Source: Glebionis coronaria
Taxonomy: Eukaryota > Streptophyta > Magnoliopsida > Asterales > Asteraceae
DNA: 64,000 nt
Direction: 5' to 3'
Assembly (NCBI GenBank): GCA_025667525.1
Contig: CM046874.1
Coordinates: 279,432,380 to 279,496,379, forward strand
A model generated the notes under the pieces. The model saw nothing but the letters and a program-made list of their open reading frames with translations, did not search any database and was not told the origin of the DNA. The position numbers were made by a program, and so were the translations under genes. Shown in pieces: positions 10,939 through 22,888 of this stretch. Position 1 is the stretch's first letter, and every line of letters begins with the position of its first letter.

Positions 10939-13589
10939 AACCTCCTCGGGTGGAGGAAATGGGAAATCGTTGAGAAAATCTTGATAATCGAGAAGTCCTC
11001 ATAGTTGTCGAGGTCTTCGTCACAAGTACGTGGAACATCGAATTCTTCCAACGTAAAACCACCACCTTCGAAAGGAGTGAAGGTTGGTGTCGAATTATCA
11101 AGAATTGGATCTAACATAGTGGGATTGCCACTAGTTTCTTCATCACCAAAACCTAGAACTTCTTGTGAAAATTCCTCGCAAACCACGTCGATTATATCAA
11201 CGAGGTTTATGGTTGCAACGGAATAAACATGAGAAATTTGAGAGTTTTGAGTTGCGTTTATAACAAGTTCCTCGTCGTTGAAACGTAAGGTGATCTTTCT
11301 AGCATGCACATCGATCAAAGCCATAGACGTATCTAAAAACGAACGACCTAAAATGAGAGGAACTTGAGGATCCGTGGGGATGTCAACAACAATGAAGTCT
11401 ACGGGATAGTAGAACTTCCCCACTTTCACAAAAACGTCTTCCGCCAAACCACATGCAAGAATCGTGGAATGATCGGCCAACTCAATAGACATTCGTGAAG
11501 GAGTAAGATTAGGAAGATTGAGCGACTTGTAGATTGCAAGTGGCATCAAGTTAATGCTAGCACCAAGATCGGCCAAGGCATAGCATTCTTCCATATCTTG
11601 AATTGCACAAGGGATCAAAAATTTACCGGGATCACCGACTTTTTGAGGTATGCGATTAAGATAAACCGACGAACAACTAGACTTTTGGTGTAATTTCTCC
11701 TTGTTGTTCAACATATTCTTAAAGTTAGCGGCAAATCGAGGCATCATGACCAAGGCATCGGCGAAACTCACATTAAAGTGCAAATCACGAAACATTTTCA
11801 TAAAAAGCTCAAATTGATAGTTGTCGCGCTCTTGACGTTTCTCCTTCCTAAGTCTCGATGGGTAAGGCAAGGGTGGTGTGGGTTGAGGCATAGTAGGCAT
11901 AGCCTTTGGAATCTCGGGTTCCAATGATGGTAATGGGTCAACCGTAGGTGTGGCATGAGCGGTACTTTGTGGGCTTGAAATATGCTCCTTTTCGACCACC
12001 ACCTCGGGTTCTTCCTCAATTGCTTCCTCCGTAGGAGCAATTGGTTGAGGAATCGGCTCCTTAAGTGTCTTACCACTACGTGTGGTAATCACTTTCATCT
12101 CACCCTTAGGGTTGGATATGGTGTTACTAGGAAGACCACTTGACGACGGTTTACACATTATTGCCTCAAACATAGACGAGATTTTATCTTCAAAATTAGA
12201 TTGCCTCAATACGGCTTCGGTTTGCCTTTTCTCGGCCTTAAGCATCTCTTGTTTAATCTCATGTTGCCCTTGTTCCATCTTTTGTTGGTTTTGTTGCAAC
12301 CTAGTGACATTTCCTTCCATCTTGTTGGTGTGGATTTTAAGTTCATTAGCTAACTCATTTTTCAACTCTTTCTTCAAGTCGTTTTTGAACTCGGATCTTA
12401 GGCTAATTATTTCTCTTTGAATGTTGTCAAACCTAGCATCATTACCACTAGCATATTCAACAAACTCACTTGGAAGATCTTTCAATGTTTGCAAACTCTT
12501 GTTGTTATTTTGAAAATCATTTTTGTTTGAAACTTGATTATTAGCCCCTTGATTCCCATAATTCCCCTTGTTGTAATTGTTCTTAAAACCAACTTGATTG
12601 TTGCGATAGTTGTTAGCATTTTGATTTGATCCATAACCCGGTGGAGTCATTTGATTAGAGCGGGAAACTTGACCGTTTTGGTTGTAATTTCCCGTGGCCG
12701 CAAAGGCACTCGAAGTGTTACCACCGTTGGTAATGCACTCGGAGAAATCATGACCTCCACCACAATACATGCAAGAAACCTCAACCGCTTTAACCGTAGC
12801 GGGAGCACTTGGTTCACCAACTTTAAACTCAATCAAAAGTCCTTTCAACTTATCAAAAATCTTGTTTTCCAAGTTTGCCTCAATTTGGCAAGCATCGATG
12901 GTATTAGACAAAGAAGGTGAAGCCGAAGACGAAGCCTTACGAACACTAGACGTGCTACGAGGACTATACACCTTAGATCTATTTTCAATAATCACCAAAG
13001 CTTCCTCAACCGTTTTACACAAAAAATTACCACCCGCGGCGGCATTCAAATAATCCCTTTCATGATCATTAAGTCCATTGTAAAACGTGTCAATTTGATG
13101 CAAATCGGAAAAACGGTGATGAGGACATTCATGTAACATTTCCTTAAACCTATTCCAAGCCGTTGAAAAACTTTCATTAAATTCTTGTGAAAACTTTGAA
13201 ATCTCGTTTTTCAAGTGCGTAGTCTTAGAGGGCGGAAAAAATTGGTTCACAAACTTAGACACGAGATCCTTCCACGTCAATATAGAATTGGGTGGCTCTT
13301 TCTCTAACCAAATTTTTGCGGGCCCCGCTAAGGAATACGGAAAAAGCATCATCTTAATCGAGTCGTTTGAAACATCCTTAAACTTGCAAGTAGCGGTAAG
13401 ACGATTGAATTGGCGGATATGGTTGTGTGGATTGTCCTTCTCATCACCACGAAATTTGTTGTTTTGAATCATGGACAACAAACCCGTCTTAACCTCAAAA
13501 TTCTCCGCAAGGATAGCGGGAATCACAATAGCCTCTCCATAACCCTCGGTGGGTGCTTGAAGTAACTCCATCATAGTTCGTTTCGCCAT
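10935..13589 (-). pseudogene. Athila-1 gag and protease (884 codons)
   Basis: Gag builds the cytoplasmic virus-like particle; the protease cleaves the polyprotein. Residues 1-210 match the retrotransposon gag domain (FNRLTATCKF, MLFPYSLAGPAKIWLEKEPP, ACPHH-type CPHHRF, AAAGGNF). A CCHC knuckle lies at C273, C276, H280, C285. An Asn/Gln-rich linker follows, then a predicted coiled coil near 388-470, a Pro-rich stretch, and the aspartic protease site D674-LGAS. Athila-3 gag has about 40 more N-terminal residues in frame. Here the equivalent ATG is at 13703-13705 but an indel in an A-run near 13670 breaks the frame. The C-terminus after about 'NYEDFSII' is out of frame with RT. Confidence 0.9.
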
Positions 13590-13705
13590 GGTTGGTGCTT
13601 CTCTTACAATGGGTTCGTCAATAGGAGACTCCTCACTAGAATTGTTTGGAGTGATGGATTTGTTTTTTCGTTACGAGCACGTCTTGCTTGATTTCGAGTT
13701 AGCAT

Positions 13706-14435
13706 AAACGTCACGTACAACGAGGGGATGAGCAAAGAAGATTCTTTTTGGTGTTTTGTATTTTTTCAATTTTTTTTGTGGTTTTTGATTGTATTAACCT
13801 TTTTTGGAACTTGGTGAAATGTATTAGGTAGACAATGAGTCCACAAATCTCCTCACTAATCAAATCTCTTGATTAACGAAGCCTCAAAGAATGAAAACGA
13901 ACACGTGGAGTGAACGCCTTCGATGACTTTAGAACGATGGTGGAACACCAAATCGTTCAAGAGGGTTTAATCAAATTGAAACCAAGAAAATATATATGAT
14001 ACTTAGTAATACTTTGGGCGGCAAAACCCTCGATTCACTCTCACAATCAAATACTCACAAGCAAGCGGGGAAACGAGGCGGCGCGAAGCACTTAAGAGCC
14101 TTTTTTCTTAGGATATATTTTATAATATCCGCCTTATACCCACCTTATAGTTTGTATTTTCAAGATTAAGCTTCACGAAAGTATTTATCTATTTTTGCCT
14201 TTTTCTTTGGTTTGAGATTCGAATACAATGATTGGGTAATGACCTCCCAAGTCAAGGTTGTGATTGCTCACGTATTTAGAGTACTTGTGTATTTATTGTT
14301 CTACGTATACAATATAGTAATAATATTCACACAAAAACCGAAAAACGATAATACGTATTAGTAGAGTGCTACTAATACAAATACTAATTATGGTTAGTAT
14401 AAAAACAACAATGCCAAATCAAAACACAACACGCC
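13706..14435 (-). other. Athila-1 untranslated leader
   Basis: About 730 bp between PBS and gag with no useful reading frame. It contains a block shared with Athila-2 and Athila-3 at 14049-14096: minus-strand ACTT(A)AG-type sequence, then GTGCTTCGCGCC, a C-run, and CTTGTGAGTATT. The last part resembles a plant 5' splice site. Confidence 0.6.
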
Positions 14436-14453
14436 TCCCCGGCAGCGGCGCCA
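14436..14453 (-). promoter_or_regulatory. Athila-1 primer binding site (tRNA-Asp type)
   Basis: Minus strand TGGCGCCGCTGCCGGGGA, three bases inside the 5' LTR. It complements the 3' end of plant tRNA-Asp(GTC) with one mismatch (CTG in place of TTG). This is the Athila-typical primer. Confidence 0.88.
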
Positions 14454-17400
14454 AAATGATGTTGAAGTTTTGCAACCCTTTAGGAAAAGAGAGCAATAAA
14501 TAGGGCAAGTGAGCACGACGATTTAGGAAAACCGTGTGTGAATGACCCAATTAAGTTCGTTCTCAAGGAGGCTAGTGTGTTATGTGTGTAATGACTTGGA
14601 TTAATTTGTGATTATATGTGAAAAAGAAGAATAGAAAGGGGAATAGAAGAGAATGACGGTTATGAAGACGGATTAAACTAAGTCTAAAAAGGCGTACACG
14701 TAAAGTCGTAAAAACCCCCAAAATTAAAATTAATTCCTAAAAATTCCTAAAAATCACCAAAAATCCTTAATAATATTCTAAGAGTTTACAAAAAATCAAA
14801 ACTTGCAAAAACCTTTTAATTAATTAGATAATGACTTTTTAATGCTAATTAAAGCCCTAAAAATCAAAATTAATTATTAAAAAGCCCTAAACAAGATTTT
14901 CAAGTTTGTAAACCTCAAAAATATCCTAATTAAGCTAAAAACTATTTTTCAAAATTTTAAAACCAATTAAAACTATTTTTAAACAATTAAAAACTCCTAA
15001 GATCAATTAAATCTTAAATTAATTATAGAAAATAATTAAAAGGCCTAGAAAATAATTGGAAAGTTTCAAAAATCCTAATTAAGTATTTAGAACCTAGGAA
15101 AAATATAAAAACCTAGAAAATCAGACTTTCAATTTTTAATAAAATAATATTAAAATAATATTAAAAATCCAAAAATTATAAAAAATTCTAAAAACTTGCA
15201 AACTAGCTTAATTTAACCTAAATAACTCAGAAATGAAAGTGAAATTACCTAAATACCCCTATTGGGCCTAGAAAATGGGCCAAACCCTAAACAGTCCCTT
15301 ATTGGGCTTAATTAAGGCCCAATAAGAAAAAGTGCTCAAAATAAGCTCAAAAAGCACAGGTTGACTCAAAATTTGATTTTAAACAACTTTTTCCAAAGGC
15401 CCAAAAGCTGAAAATGTGAAATAAGCTAACTTATAATAAGCAGCTTATTCTTAATGGGCTTTTTGGCCCATTAAGCTATAAGCTGATGCCATAAGCTAAA
15501 ATTTAACACACAACCTTCTTTTGACCTAACAAAGACTTCTGTAAAAAGAAATTTCAAATAAGACCACTCAATAAGCCAGAAATAAGTCAACAACTTATTC
15601 ACAAAACGACAAAATAGTCGTTTTTATGATCTAGACCACCTCAGAAGCTGATTCAAGTTGCAAAATGTTTCTTTTGACAAAACTAAGCTTAAAAACCAAA
15701 GAACTTTCAAATAAGCACACTCAATAAGCTGGAAAATCAAATAAGCACTTATCTTAAAAGTCAAACAAGTTGGTTTTCTAGTGAAAAGTCAAAGTCAAAG
15801 TCTGATAAGCTCCAGTTCACTTAAATGGGTCAAATAATGAAGATCTATTACAAAAAATAAGTTGTTGCAAGTCAGAATAAGCTAGAATAGCTTATTGATA
15901 AGCTGATGATAAAATTGCACTAGCAGGGGCTAGTTTTGGATGTTGAGCAGTGGGAACTTTTCCCACTGCTTGACTATTTTGACTTGTTGTCTTTAGTGAC
16001 TTTTTCTTGGATTCAGTTTTCACAAAGGCACCCAATTGATCTTTGGATCAAAAGGAGTCAATAACAAGCAACATAACACAATCACAAACAGCCAATTGAT
16101 ACAGTTTAATCAATTTATCACCAGATATAGCTCAGACATGAACAATGAGCAGTTTAGCATTCAAGAGCAATTTTAGCACAAATCAGCCAACCAAATTCAA
16201 CCAAATGCACACACAAGCTATAATAAACTCCAATAAGCAAGTCTAAACAGGTTTCATGCACTGGTTCAAAGAATTAAGCAAGATCCAAGCTATCAAAGTT
16301 ACTGATGAACACTACACATGCAGATTTTAACTTTTGCTGATGTATTTGACACACAAGCCAATTTCAACACCTCAAATCTTTCAAACAGGTTATGTTAACT
16401 TTGTTTAAACCACTTTTATCCCTAAGCATGCATACACACTAAGTGTTCCCAAAATCCTAGGTCAAAATAAGCAGAAACAAGGCCTATATAGCAGATTGAT
16501 CAATTCAAGTGTTCAAACCCAATAACTTGCAGCAAAACACTCTCAAACAAAGGTATATCAGATACAAAGCATAAACAACACTTTCCTTTAATACAAAATC
16601 AGATTACAAGCATAAATCAGTAGACCCAAACACCCCTTTAACTTTTTCAAATCAAGATTTTCAAAAGCAAAACAAGATTTCAGGCCAACCAAGCATCAAT
16701 TAACACTCTAACAAGTCTAAATAACAGATTCAAGCAAGAAAAAGCCACAAAATTCACAAGAACAACAGTTTCATACAAATATCACCAAAAATCACAATTT
16801 ATGCAGATTTGGAGATTAAGTAAGCAAACCTCATGGATGTACATCCACACCCACGAATTTTGAGCTTATGTGCTAGCAAGAACAAGCACAAGCTTCCACA
16901 AAAGCCTGCTAAGATTCAACAAGGGTTAAGCACAATAACATGAAAAATCAGAAACTTGGAAAAATCTTGATTGATGCAAACTTGTTACCCCACACTTGAT
17001 TATCCCCAAGTTATAAGCCTCACCACACCTTAACCAACTCAGTTAGGATGCTATGATCAGCCCTATAGCCCAAGAATTCCAAGATTGGAACAAGACTTAG
17101 CAAAATATCAAGAAAATGAGGAAAATATGCAAACTTGTGCACACTCCTCTTTTGAAAACAGGTTTTTAACTTCAAAAGCAGTAAACTAAGAACATAAACA
17201 ACAGAATAAAGGTGGCACTTGGTCTTTCTTCAAATCACTTAACTCAAATTCATTAAACTGAAAAAGGATTTACAAGTGTTTGAACAAAGGAAAAACCAAA
17301 AGCAAACGTCTAATGAAGCACCCTAAGGCCTTTATATAGGCATACAAATGACTAAGGAACAGCTAAAAACTTAAAACCCTAGTGCTTGATCTTCCAAATT

Positions 17401-17888
17401 TGCCCTTGAGAAATTTGTCTTCTTTGGAGAATCATGTGACTTTTCTTGTTGTGTAGTGGCAGCTGGCATGTGTGAGAGCATCCAATGGTGTATATGCAGC
17501 TTAGGAAGTAAGCATGTATCTCAAACGTTGGATTGTTGCCACCTTTTTGGCAGTATGCATGGGTGTGGAGCAGGGGAGACACTAGGAGACAAATGGGGTG
17601 ATGAGGTGTCCATGTTTAAGGTTGGGTTGTGTTTAGTATCCACTTAATCTTAAATCTGGAGGGGATGGCTGCTTAATTCTTGTTTAGTCAAAAATCCCCA
17701 AATTATGTGAAGAACACCAAGAACAAGGTTTTAATCCGTTTGGTTTTTAAATTGGGTGTTTAGCGCCAAGTTTAAACTAATCTGTTAGGATTAGTTTAAT
17801 AAATAAATGTGAGTGGATGGTGAGGTGGAAGCAGGGAGCAAGGTGATTGGTGGAGAGGTGGTAGTGGGGCACGTGTCACCCCACTACT

Positions 17889-17896
17889 GGTTAAGG
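17889..17896. repeat. MITE target duplication, left copy (GGTTAAGG)
   Basis: Eight bases identical to 18454-18461. The empty site in the other LTR reads GGTTAATG, one base different. An 8-bp duplication is the hAT superfamily hallmark. Confidence 0.9.
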
Positions 17897-18453
17897 TAGG
17901 GGTGAGCAGAAACCAAACCGCGAACCGCAAAACCGCAAAAAACCGCAAAAACCGAACCGCAGAAACCGCACCACGATAAAAACCGACGGTTTGGTTTTAA
18001 GAAAAAGGAAAAACCGCAAATGCGGTTCGGTTGCGGTTTTCACCCATAAAACCAAACCGCAAAACCGAACCGCACCACACAATAATTATTTATACTGAAA
18101 AACGTCACATCGACTATTTTATGCGAGTTATAAGACTTCTAGTGCATATTATCATTGATATTCATATAAGTTATTAGTAAAGTGTTTGTTAGATTCAATT
18201 TATGCATTATAATAACCAGAAAAAATTCAACATTTTAAACAAAAAAACGCAAAAAACCACAATTATTATATAAGTCACAAGTAATGGTTCGGTGCGGTTA
18301 AAAACCGCAAAACCGCAGAAATCGCAAAAAAACCGCAAAACAGAAACCGCGGTTTTTGGTTCGGTGCGGTTTCTATTTTTATAAAAACCGCAAATGCGGT
18401 TGCGGTTCGATTTTAGTCAAAAACCGCACCAAACCGAACCATGCTCACCCCTA
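17897..18453. mobile_element. hAT-type non-autonomous MITE, 557 bp
   Basis: Terminal inverted repeats TAGGGGTGAGCA and TGCTCACCCCTA are a perfect 12 bp, flanked by the 8-bp duplication GGTTAAGG. Both ends are packed with short AACCGCAAAACCG / GGTTCGGTGCGG words arranged as sub-terminal inverted repeats. The middle 200 bp is A/T rich. No transposase sequence is present, so it was moved in trans. It is absent from the partner LTR, so it arrived after Athila-1. Confidence 0.93.
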
Positions 18454-18461
18454 GGTTAAGG
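18454..18461. repeat. MITE target duplication, right copy (GGTTAAGG)
   Basis: Identical to 17889-17896. Confidence 0.9.
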
Positions 18462-19256
18462 TATCTATTGTGTCGCCCAGGTTTAACCCCTCACTTCTTT
18501 CCCTTTTGTCATTTCAATTTAAAAAGCTGTCAGCGCTCATTTAAGCTTTGTCAACTTTGGACTTTTTACATTTTTGGCCCATAAACTTTTGTAACATGAA
18601 TTCAGGGGTATTTCTTGCCATATTTGAATTCTTCAAGGGCTGGTTTGGCATTTTCTTCAATGATAATGGTCTTTACTTGTATGATTGTCATCTTGAAGGA
18701 CTGAAATTGCCAAGTCTTGATAAATGAGGGACCATTTTTGCCAATTGTTGAAAGTTGAAGGTCCTTTTTGTAATTTTGGATTTTCAAAGGACCAAACTTG
18801 TCATTTCTTGTACTTTGAAGGACTTCATGATATATTTGACTTTGTGGATGATATTGGTTGACAATTTAGCTTTGTTGAGGGGCTAAACTTGCCAATTCTT
18901 CAAAGTTAAGGGCCCTTTTGGTAATTTTGACAAACTTTAGGGACCAAACTTGTAATTATGAGGATACAAGGGTATAAAGTGTCAATTCTTCATAATTGGA
19001 GGACCCTTCTTCATAATTCTTCAAATCTTCAAGGGTTGATCTTGGGAAAGTCTTCACTAGGGCTTGGTTCATTGTGCGGCTTCGTTTCCCGTGTTCGTTT
19101 TTGCATGATTCTTGTGATCTTTTGTCATTATCTCAATATCCGTACCTAAAATACACAAGCAACAAACACAAGCATATATTTGGGTATTTTGATGATATTT
19201 AATGCATTTTAAGCCCTATTTGGAAGATGAGACTATGTATAAAAGCAGTCTCATCA

Positions 19257-19261
19257 CTGTG
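19257..19261. repeat. Right target-site flank of Athila-1 (CTGTG)
   Basis: Pairs with ATGTG at 1910-1914, four of five bases identical. Confidence 0.55.
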
Positions 19262-19399
19262 GTAATTTGAGACTTGAAATAAAGTTCACGTGGAAATGAG
19301 AGGAGTTCATTTAAAACAAGTATCCTCAGTTGTTTGCTAATGGTATGTTTGATCCTAAGGAGTAAATCTCGGGACGAGATTTCTATTAGGAGGGAGTGA
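19262..19399 (+). pseudogene. Tail of the Tekay-like pol and polypurine tract
   Basis: Resumes the pol interrupted at 1914. With frame changes it gives the tryptophan-rich tail (TW.R.., KYPQLF, then a GRDF-like motif) that ends chromovirus polyproteins. It runs into TTAGGAGGGAGTGA immediately before the LTR, a fitting polypurine tract. Several stops; not functional. Confidence 0.7.
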
Positions 19400-22015
19400 T
19401 GTGACAACCGCGGTTTTGAGGTTCGTCACTTAGTTTTATTTTGTGCTAGTTACGTGTCTTTACGTGTTTATGTGCTAATTGGTGTGTATAGATTGTGGTT
19501 TGGATATCATTTCTGGTACGCGGTACCTTGTGAGTGAAACGATGTGTGATGATTTCATGTTCATGAGCTCATATGGTAGTGACTATGAAATGAGATGGTG
19601 TTATTTAGTGGTTTACGTATACGTATATGTATTATAGAAAATCGTATTTTTACAATTTACGGTTTAGCATTTTGAGGTATCGGAAGAGGTATTTAGTCAC
19701 GGGAGAATTTTTCGGGATGGTTTTAAGTCATTTAGGACATAGTTATAAAGTTTATTTCAAAATTTAAGATTTTTTTTAAAACTGTATATTTTACGTCTTT
19801 TACGGTAAACGCGTAAATTTGATTAGTTTTACGGTTTTGAGGTTTTGGAGGTTTTAGGAGCTGAAATAAATTAAGGTAAATTAAGGTATTGTTAATAACA
19901 TAATATTAAACAATAAAAAAATAAAAATAAAAAAAAACTAAAGGGAAGTCGGTTTAGGGCCGAATAAAGAAAAAAAAAAGAAAAAAAAGGAAAGTTGGGT
20001 TTGGGTTGGACTAGGATTCACCCACACCCTATATATTGTTTTATTCACAACCAAAATTCATTATTTTTCTCCTGGAGACAAAGAAAATTCGTGGGTTTCA
20101 ACAAAAATTAGGGTTCTTCATAAATTTTGGTGGTTTTCATAAATCAAAGGTAAATCTTCAAATCCCTTTTCAATTTAATTGTTCTTGATGTTTTTATAAT
20201 CATCTTATGATGGATTTAGGTTAAGGTTTAAATTAAAATATGTACATTAATGATATTATAATGATTAGGTGAATTAGGGCTTGTAATTAAATAAATTATG
20301 GGTAATTAATTAGGTTAGTTTAATTAAATTCGTCATTAAAAACTGGGCAGAATTTTTGTGCCATTGTTTTGATAATATAGGGAGTTCCACAAACTCTTAA
20401 TTTGCTATCCAAGTATCCATGGAAAGGTAATTGAAGTGTATTTCAAATGCAAGAAACTAGAACTAAATTGGAGGTCGGGAAGTGGGTCAAAAATAGGTTA
20501 CAACAGTCGGAGGTCAAAACAGTTTTGAAATCAGTCGGGTTTAATTTAACGTTTTAAGGTGATTGGGGTACTTAGGAGTACACTTGAACCCTCTAATGAG
20601 CATGGGTGTTGGTTTATATAATAAATAAGAGACCTGAAGGGTGGCTAAGCAAATGGGTTAGGGTAAGACCCCCTAATCATAACAAACGTTTTGTATGTTC
20701 AAAATCAGTAAAATCCGGATAGACAAAAGTATATATAGATATATCGGGGCCTTAACAGTAGCTTTAAGGTTGGGGCAAATGGGAGGTGTTAGCTAACATA
20801 TGTAAGGGCATAGTATTTCCTTTACAGAGATCATGGGTATGGTTAGGTGGGGGTTTGGCTTATAGTTTGGAGACTTAAAAACCGGGACTGTTTGGGGTAA
20901 AATGTTAATGGGACGGGTTATGAAGTAAACTAAGTTAAGGGTTTTATAGAGGGGTGTAATGAGATGCTTAGAGCATATAAATGAGGTATATATTTGGGAG
21001 AAGGTTAGATGTCCATTATAGGTTGATGAGCCATTTTAGTGTTTGGTTCATGTTTTGATTGTGTGCTTTTGTTTGTTAGCTTTTTGCCAGTGCGCGTATT
21101 TTTGGGAGAAGCTCAATCAGGTGACTTTCATAGTCCCATATCTTTTAATGATTTTGACTTTCAGATGGGATGGAAGAGACACTGTTTGGTTTTATAACTT
21201 ATGCTGTGAATGTTTTATGATTGGTAATGGACTTGTGTGTACACTTATATGATTAATTGCTATGTGATTCTTGATTGTGTTTATGATTTGGATCGGGGGA
21301 CACGTACTGTCTCAGTTATTGTGGTTTGACTTGGTACCAAGGGGATGTTGACAAGGCGGGGCCTTGGGGAGGTACATAGATGTGTGAGCATCTATGGGAC
21401 CAATAGATAATGACAAGGCGGGGCCTTGGGATATGTACATAGGTGTATGGGCGCCTATGGTACCATGGTGTTTGGTAAGGCTGGGAGCCTTGGATTTGGT
21501 TTGGTTGTTATATCTTGAATATTAGTTGTTAATGCATGTTTGTATCACATTGTCCATATGTTCATTTGTTAGTGGTTGTTGTTCACAGCTTATGGTTTGA
21601 TTTTGGCGTTGGAGTCTAAACCTATGACTCTCACCAACTTTATGTTGACGTGTTTTAGTGTCTCTTTCAGGTGATATTGTGGTTAAGCGTGAGAACATAA
21701 GTGGCTAGGATTTGGAGTTGCGTAGGACTGCATTTAGAAGGAGATCCCCCTTCCTTCTTAGTTTCTTTTGTTTGTTTAATAAGTGATACTGTTGGCACCT
21801 ATATGTTTGCTTTGTTTATGTTAATTGTTTGTCTCGAGTAAGTGGTAGGACTGTTACCTACTTACCTAGACTCCTGCATTGTTGAGATATTGTCATGACA
21901 TTTGTGTCACCATTTTATGACATTTCTTATTTCATTTAGTTATCTCTATAGACACGCCATGTTGTGATGATATCCATACGTCGTGCTCCATATTCCGCCA
22001 TGTTAGGGTGTGACA
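19400..22015 (+). repeat. Tekay-like 3' LTR, 2616 bp
   Basis: Opens TGTGACAACC and closes GGGTGTGACA. A TATA-like CCTATATATTG lies near 20027. It is followed by AGGGTTC and then AAAGGTAAATC near 20148, which resembles a splice donor. 21352-21491 holds a duplicated hairpin block. Minor reading frames inside, such as 21043-21252, have no family resemblance. The first bases after the LTR are GGATG, the expected duplication site, but the partner lies outside the window. Confidence 0.75.
21352..21491 (+). repeat. Duplicated hairpin block in the Tekay-like LTR
   Basis: Two copies of a roughly 62-bp unit plus part of a third. Hairpins: CAAGGC/GCCTTG (21352-21366 and 21414-21428), CATAGATG/CATCTATG (21375-21396), CATAGGTG/CGCCTATG (21438-21459) and AAGGC/GCCTT (21477-21491). 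The second pair keeps its structure although the bases changed. Confidence 0.75.
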
Positions 22016-22888
22016 GGATGCATCCATACGCCCCACTAATAATACTAATAAAATGGCCAAGCTGAGCTGAGTGGGACGATGCAGGATATCACTCTCCTGC
22101 ATGTGAGTCACGACACCGGTGCCTCAAGTGTCATGGTTACGGTACCTCCGTAACTAGTACTACTGACTGGTCATGCTTGTATATAAGGCTCAGGAAATTT
22201 AACTTAATTATAAAACTGATTTCTGATAATTCTTAAAACATATAAATAGGGAAAACAATTGGCTGCAGACGGGAAATCCTAATCATGCATAGAAGGGAAG
22301 TCCTTACTGAAAGGACGGGAAATCCGTACCTCTTGTCCAGTAACTGACTGAAAGAAGACTGAAAGCTGAAAGATCTACTCCGACTTCACGGTTACTACAT
22401 AAATAACGTACGCGTAATAAGTTGTCTGATTACTGGTTACTGTTACTGATGTTATTGTTCTTAACTCGATTTATTATGTTCCCGTATTGTTGCATTGTTT
22501 GTGTATAAACTGGTAACTCTGACTGTCTTTAAACATTTACTGATAATTGTATATCTTGTACATCTGATTACTGTATATTATACTATATTCTGATTAGTGT
22601 ATTTTTTGTACTCTGATTAGTGTCTAATCTATACATTTATGTAATTATTCTGTGATAAGTAATCTGCTAAAATAGATTTTTTCCTAAATTAGAAAGTTTT
22701 CTAAAATAGAAAGTTTCCAAAATAAATTCCATGAGAATTTAAATCATTTAAATAACACCCATAATTTTAACTTAATAAACTAATTAAATCTTTTTAAATT
22801 AATTTACTAATTAATTTAATAAAACGTTTTTATTAGTTAAACATGATATAATTTACTTGGTAAAAAAATATGATTAAATATAATTTAA

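Larger units (their letters stand above)
1915..19256 (-). mobile_element. Athila-1: Athila-lineage Ty3-gypsy retrotransposon, full length, minus strand
   Basis: Complete element: LTRs 1915-6149 and 14457-19256, internal region 6150-14456. The PBS complements the 3' end of tRNA-Asp with one mismatch. The gag begins with the Athila-type FNRLTATCKF...MLFPYSL block, PR has DLGAS, RT has FMDD, and IN has HHCC and D-D-E. The LTRs differ by only about 11 substitutions by eye (about 0.26% of 4235 bp) apart from a MITE. That suggests roughly 0.1 Myr if 1.3e-8 substitutions/site/yr applies. Coding capacity is broken by two frameshifts (N-terminus of gag near 13670; gag-PR/RT junction near 10985) and two in-frame stops (9454-9456, 8572-8574). 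There is no env-like ORF. It interrupts the Tekay-like element. Confidence 0.93.
14457..19256 (-). repeat. Athila-1 LTR, 4800 bp with MITE (5' LTR in element sense)
   Basis: Same termini as 1915-6149. Its length exceeds the other LTR by 565 bp, exactly the 557-bp MITE plus its 8-bp duplication. About 11 single-base differences, seen for example near 14873, 14884, 16072, 16591, 16740, 17213, 17536, 18473, 18673 and 18843. The TATA-like box is at 17331-17338. Confidence 0.93.
1..22015 (+). mobile_element. Tekay/Del-like Ty3-gypsy retrotransposon, decayed, cut by left window edge
   Basis: Plus-strand chromovirus-type element whose pol remnant (1-1914), pol tail (19262-19399) and 3' LTR (19400-22015) are separated by the Athila-1 insertion. 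The tail resumes the pol reading directly after the insertion, in the C-terminal stretch ahead of a chromovirus 3' LTR. It then reaches a purine-rich tract (about 19388-19399) and an LTR opening TGTGACAACC and closing GGGTGTGACA. The 5' LTR, gag, protease and RT lie outside the window. No intact reading frame remains. Lineage is assigned from motif resemblance, not from a tree. Confidence 0.75.
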
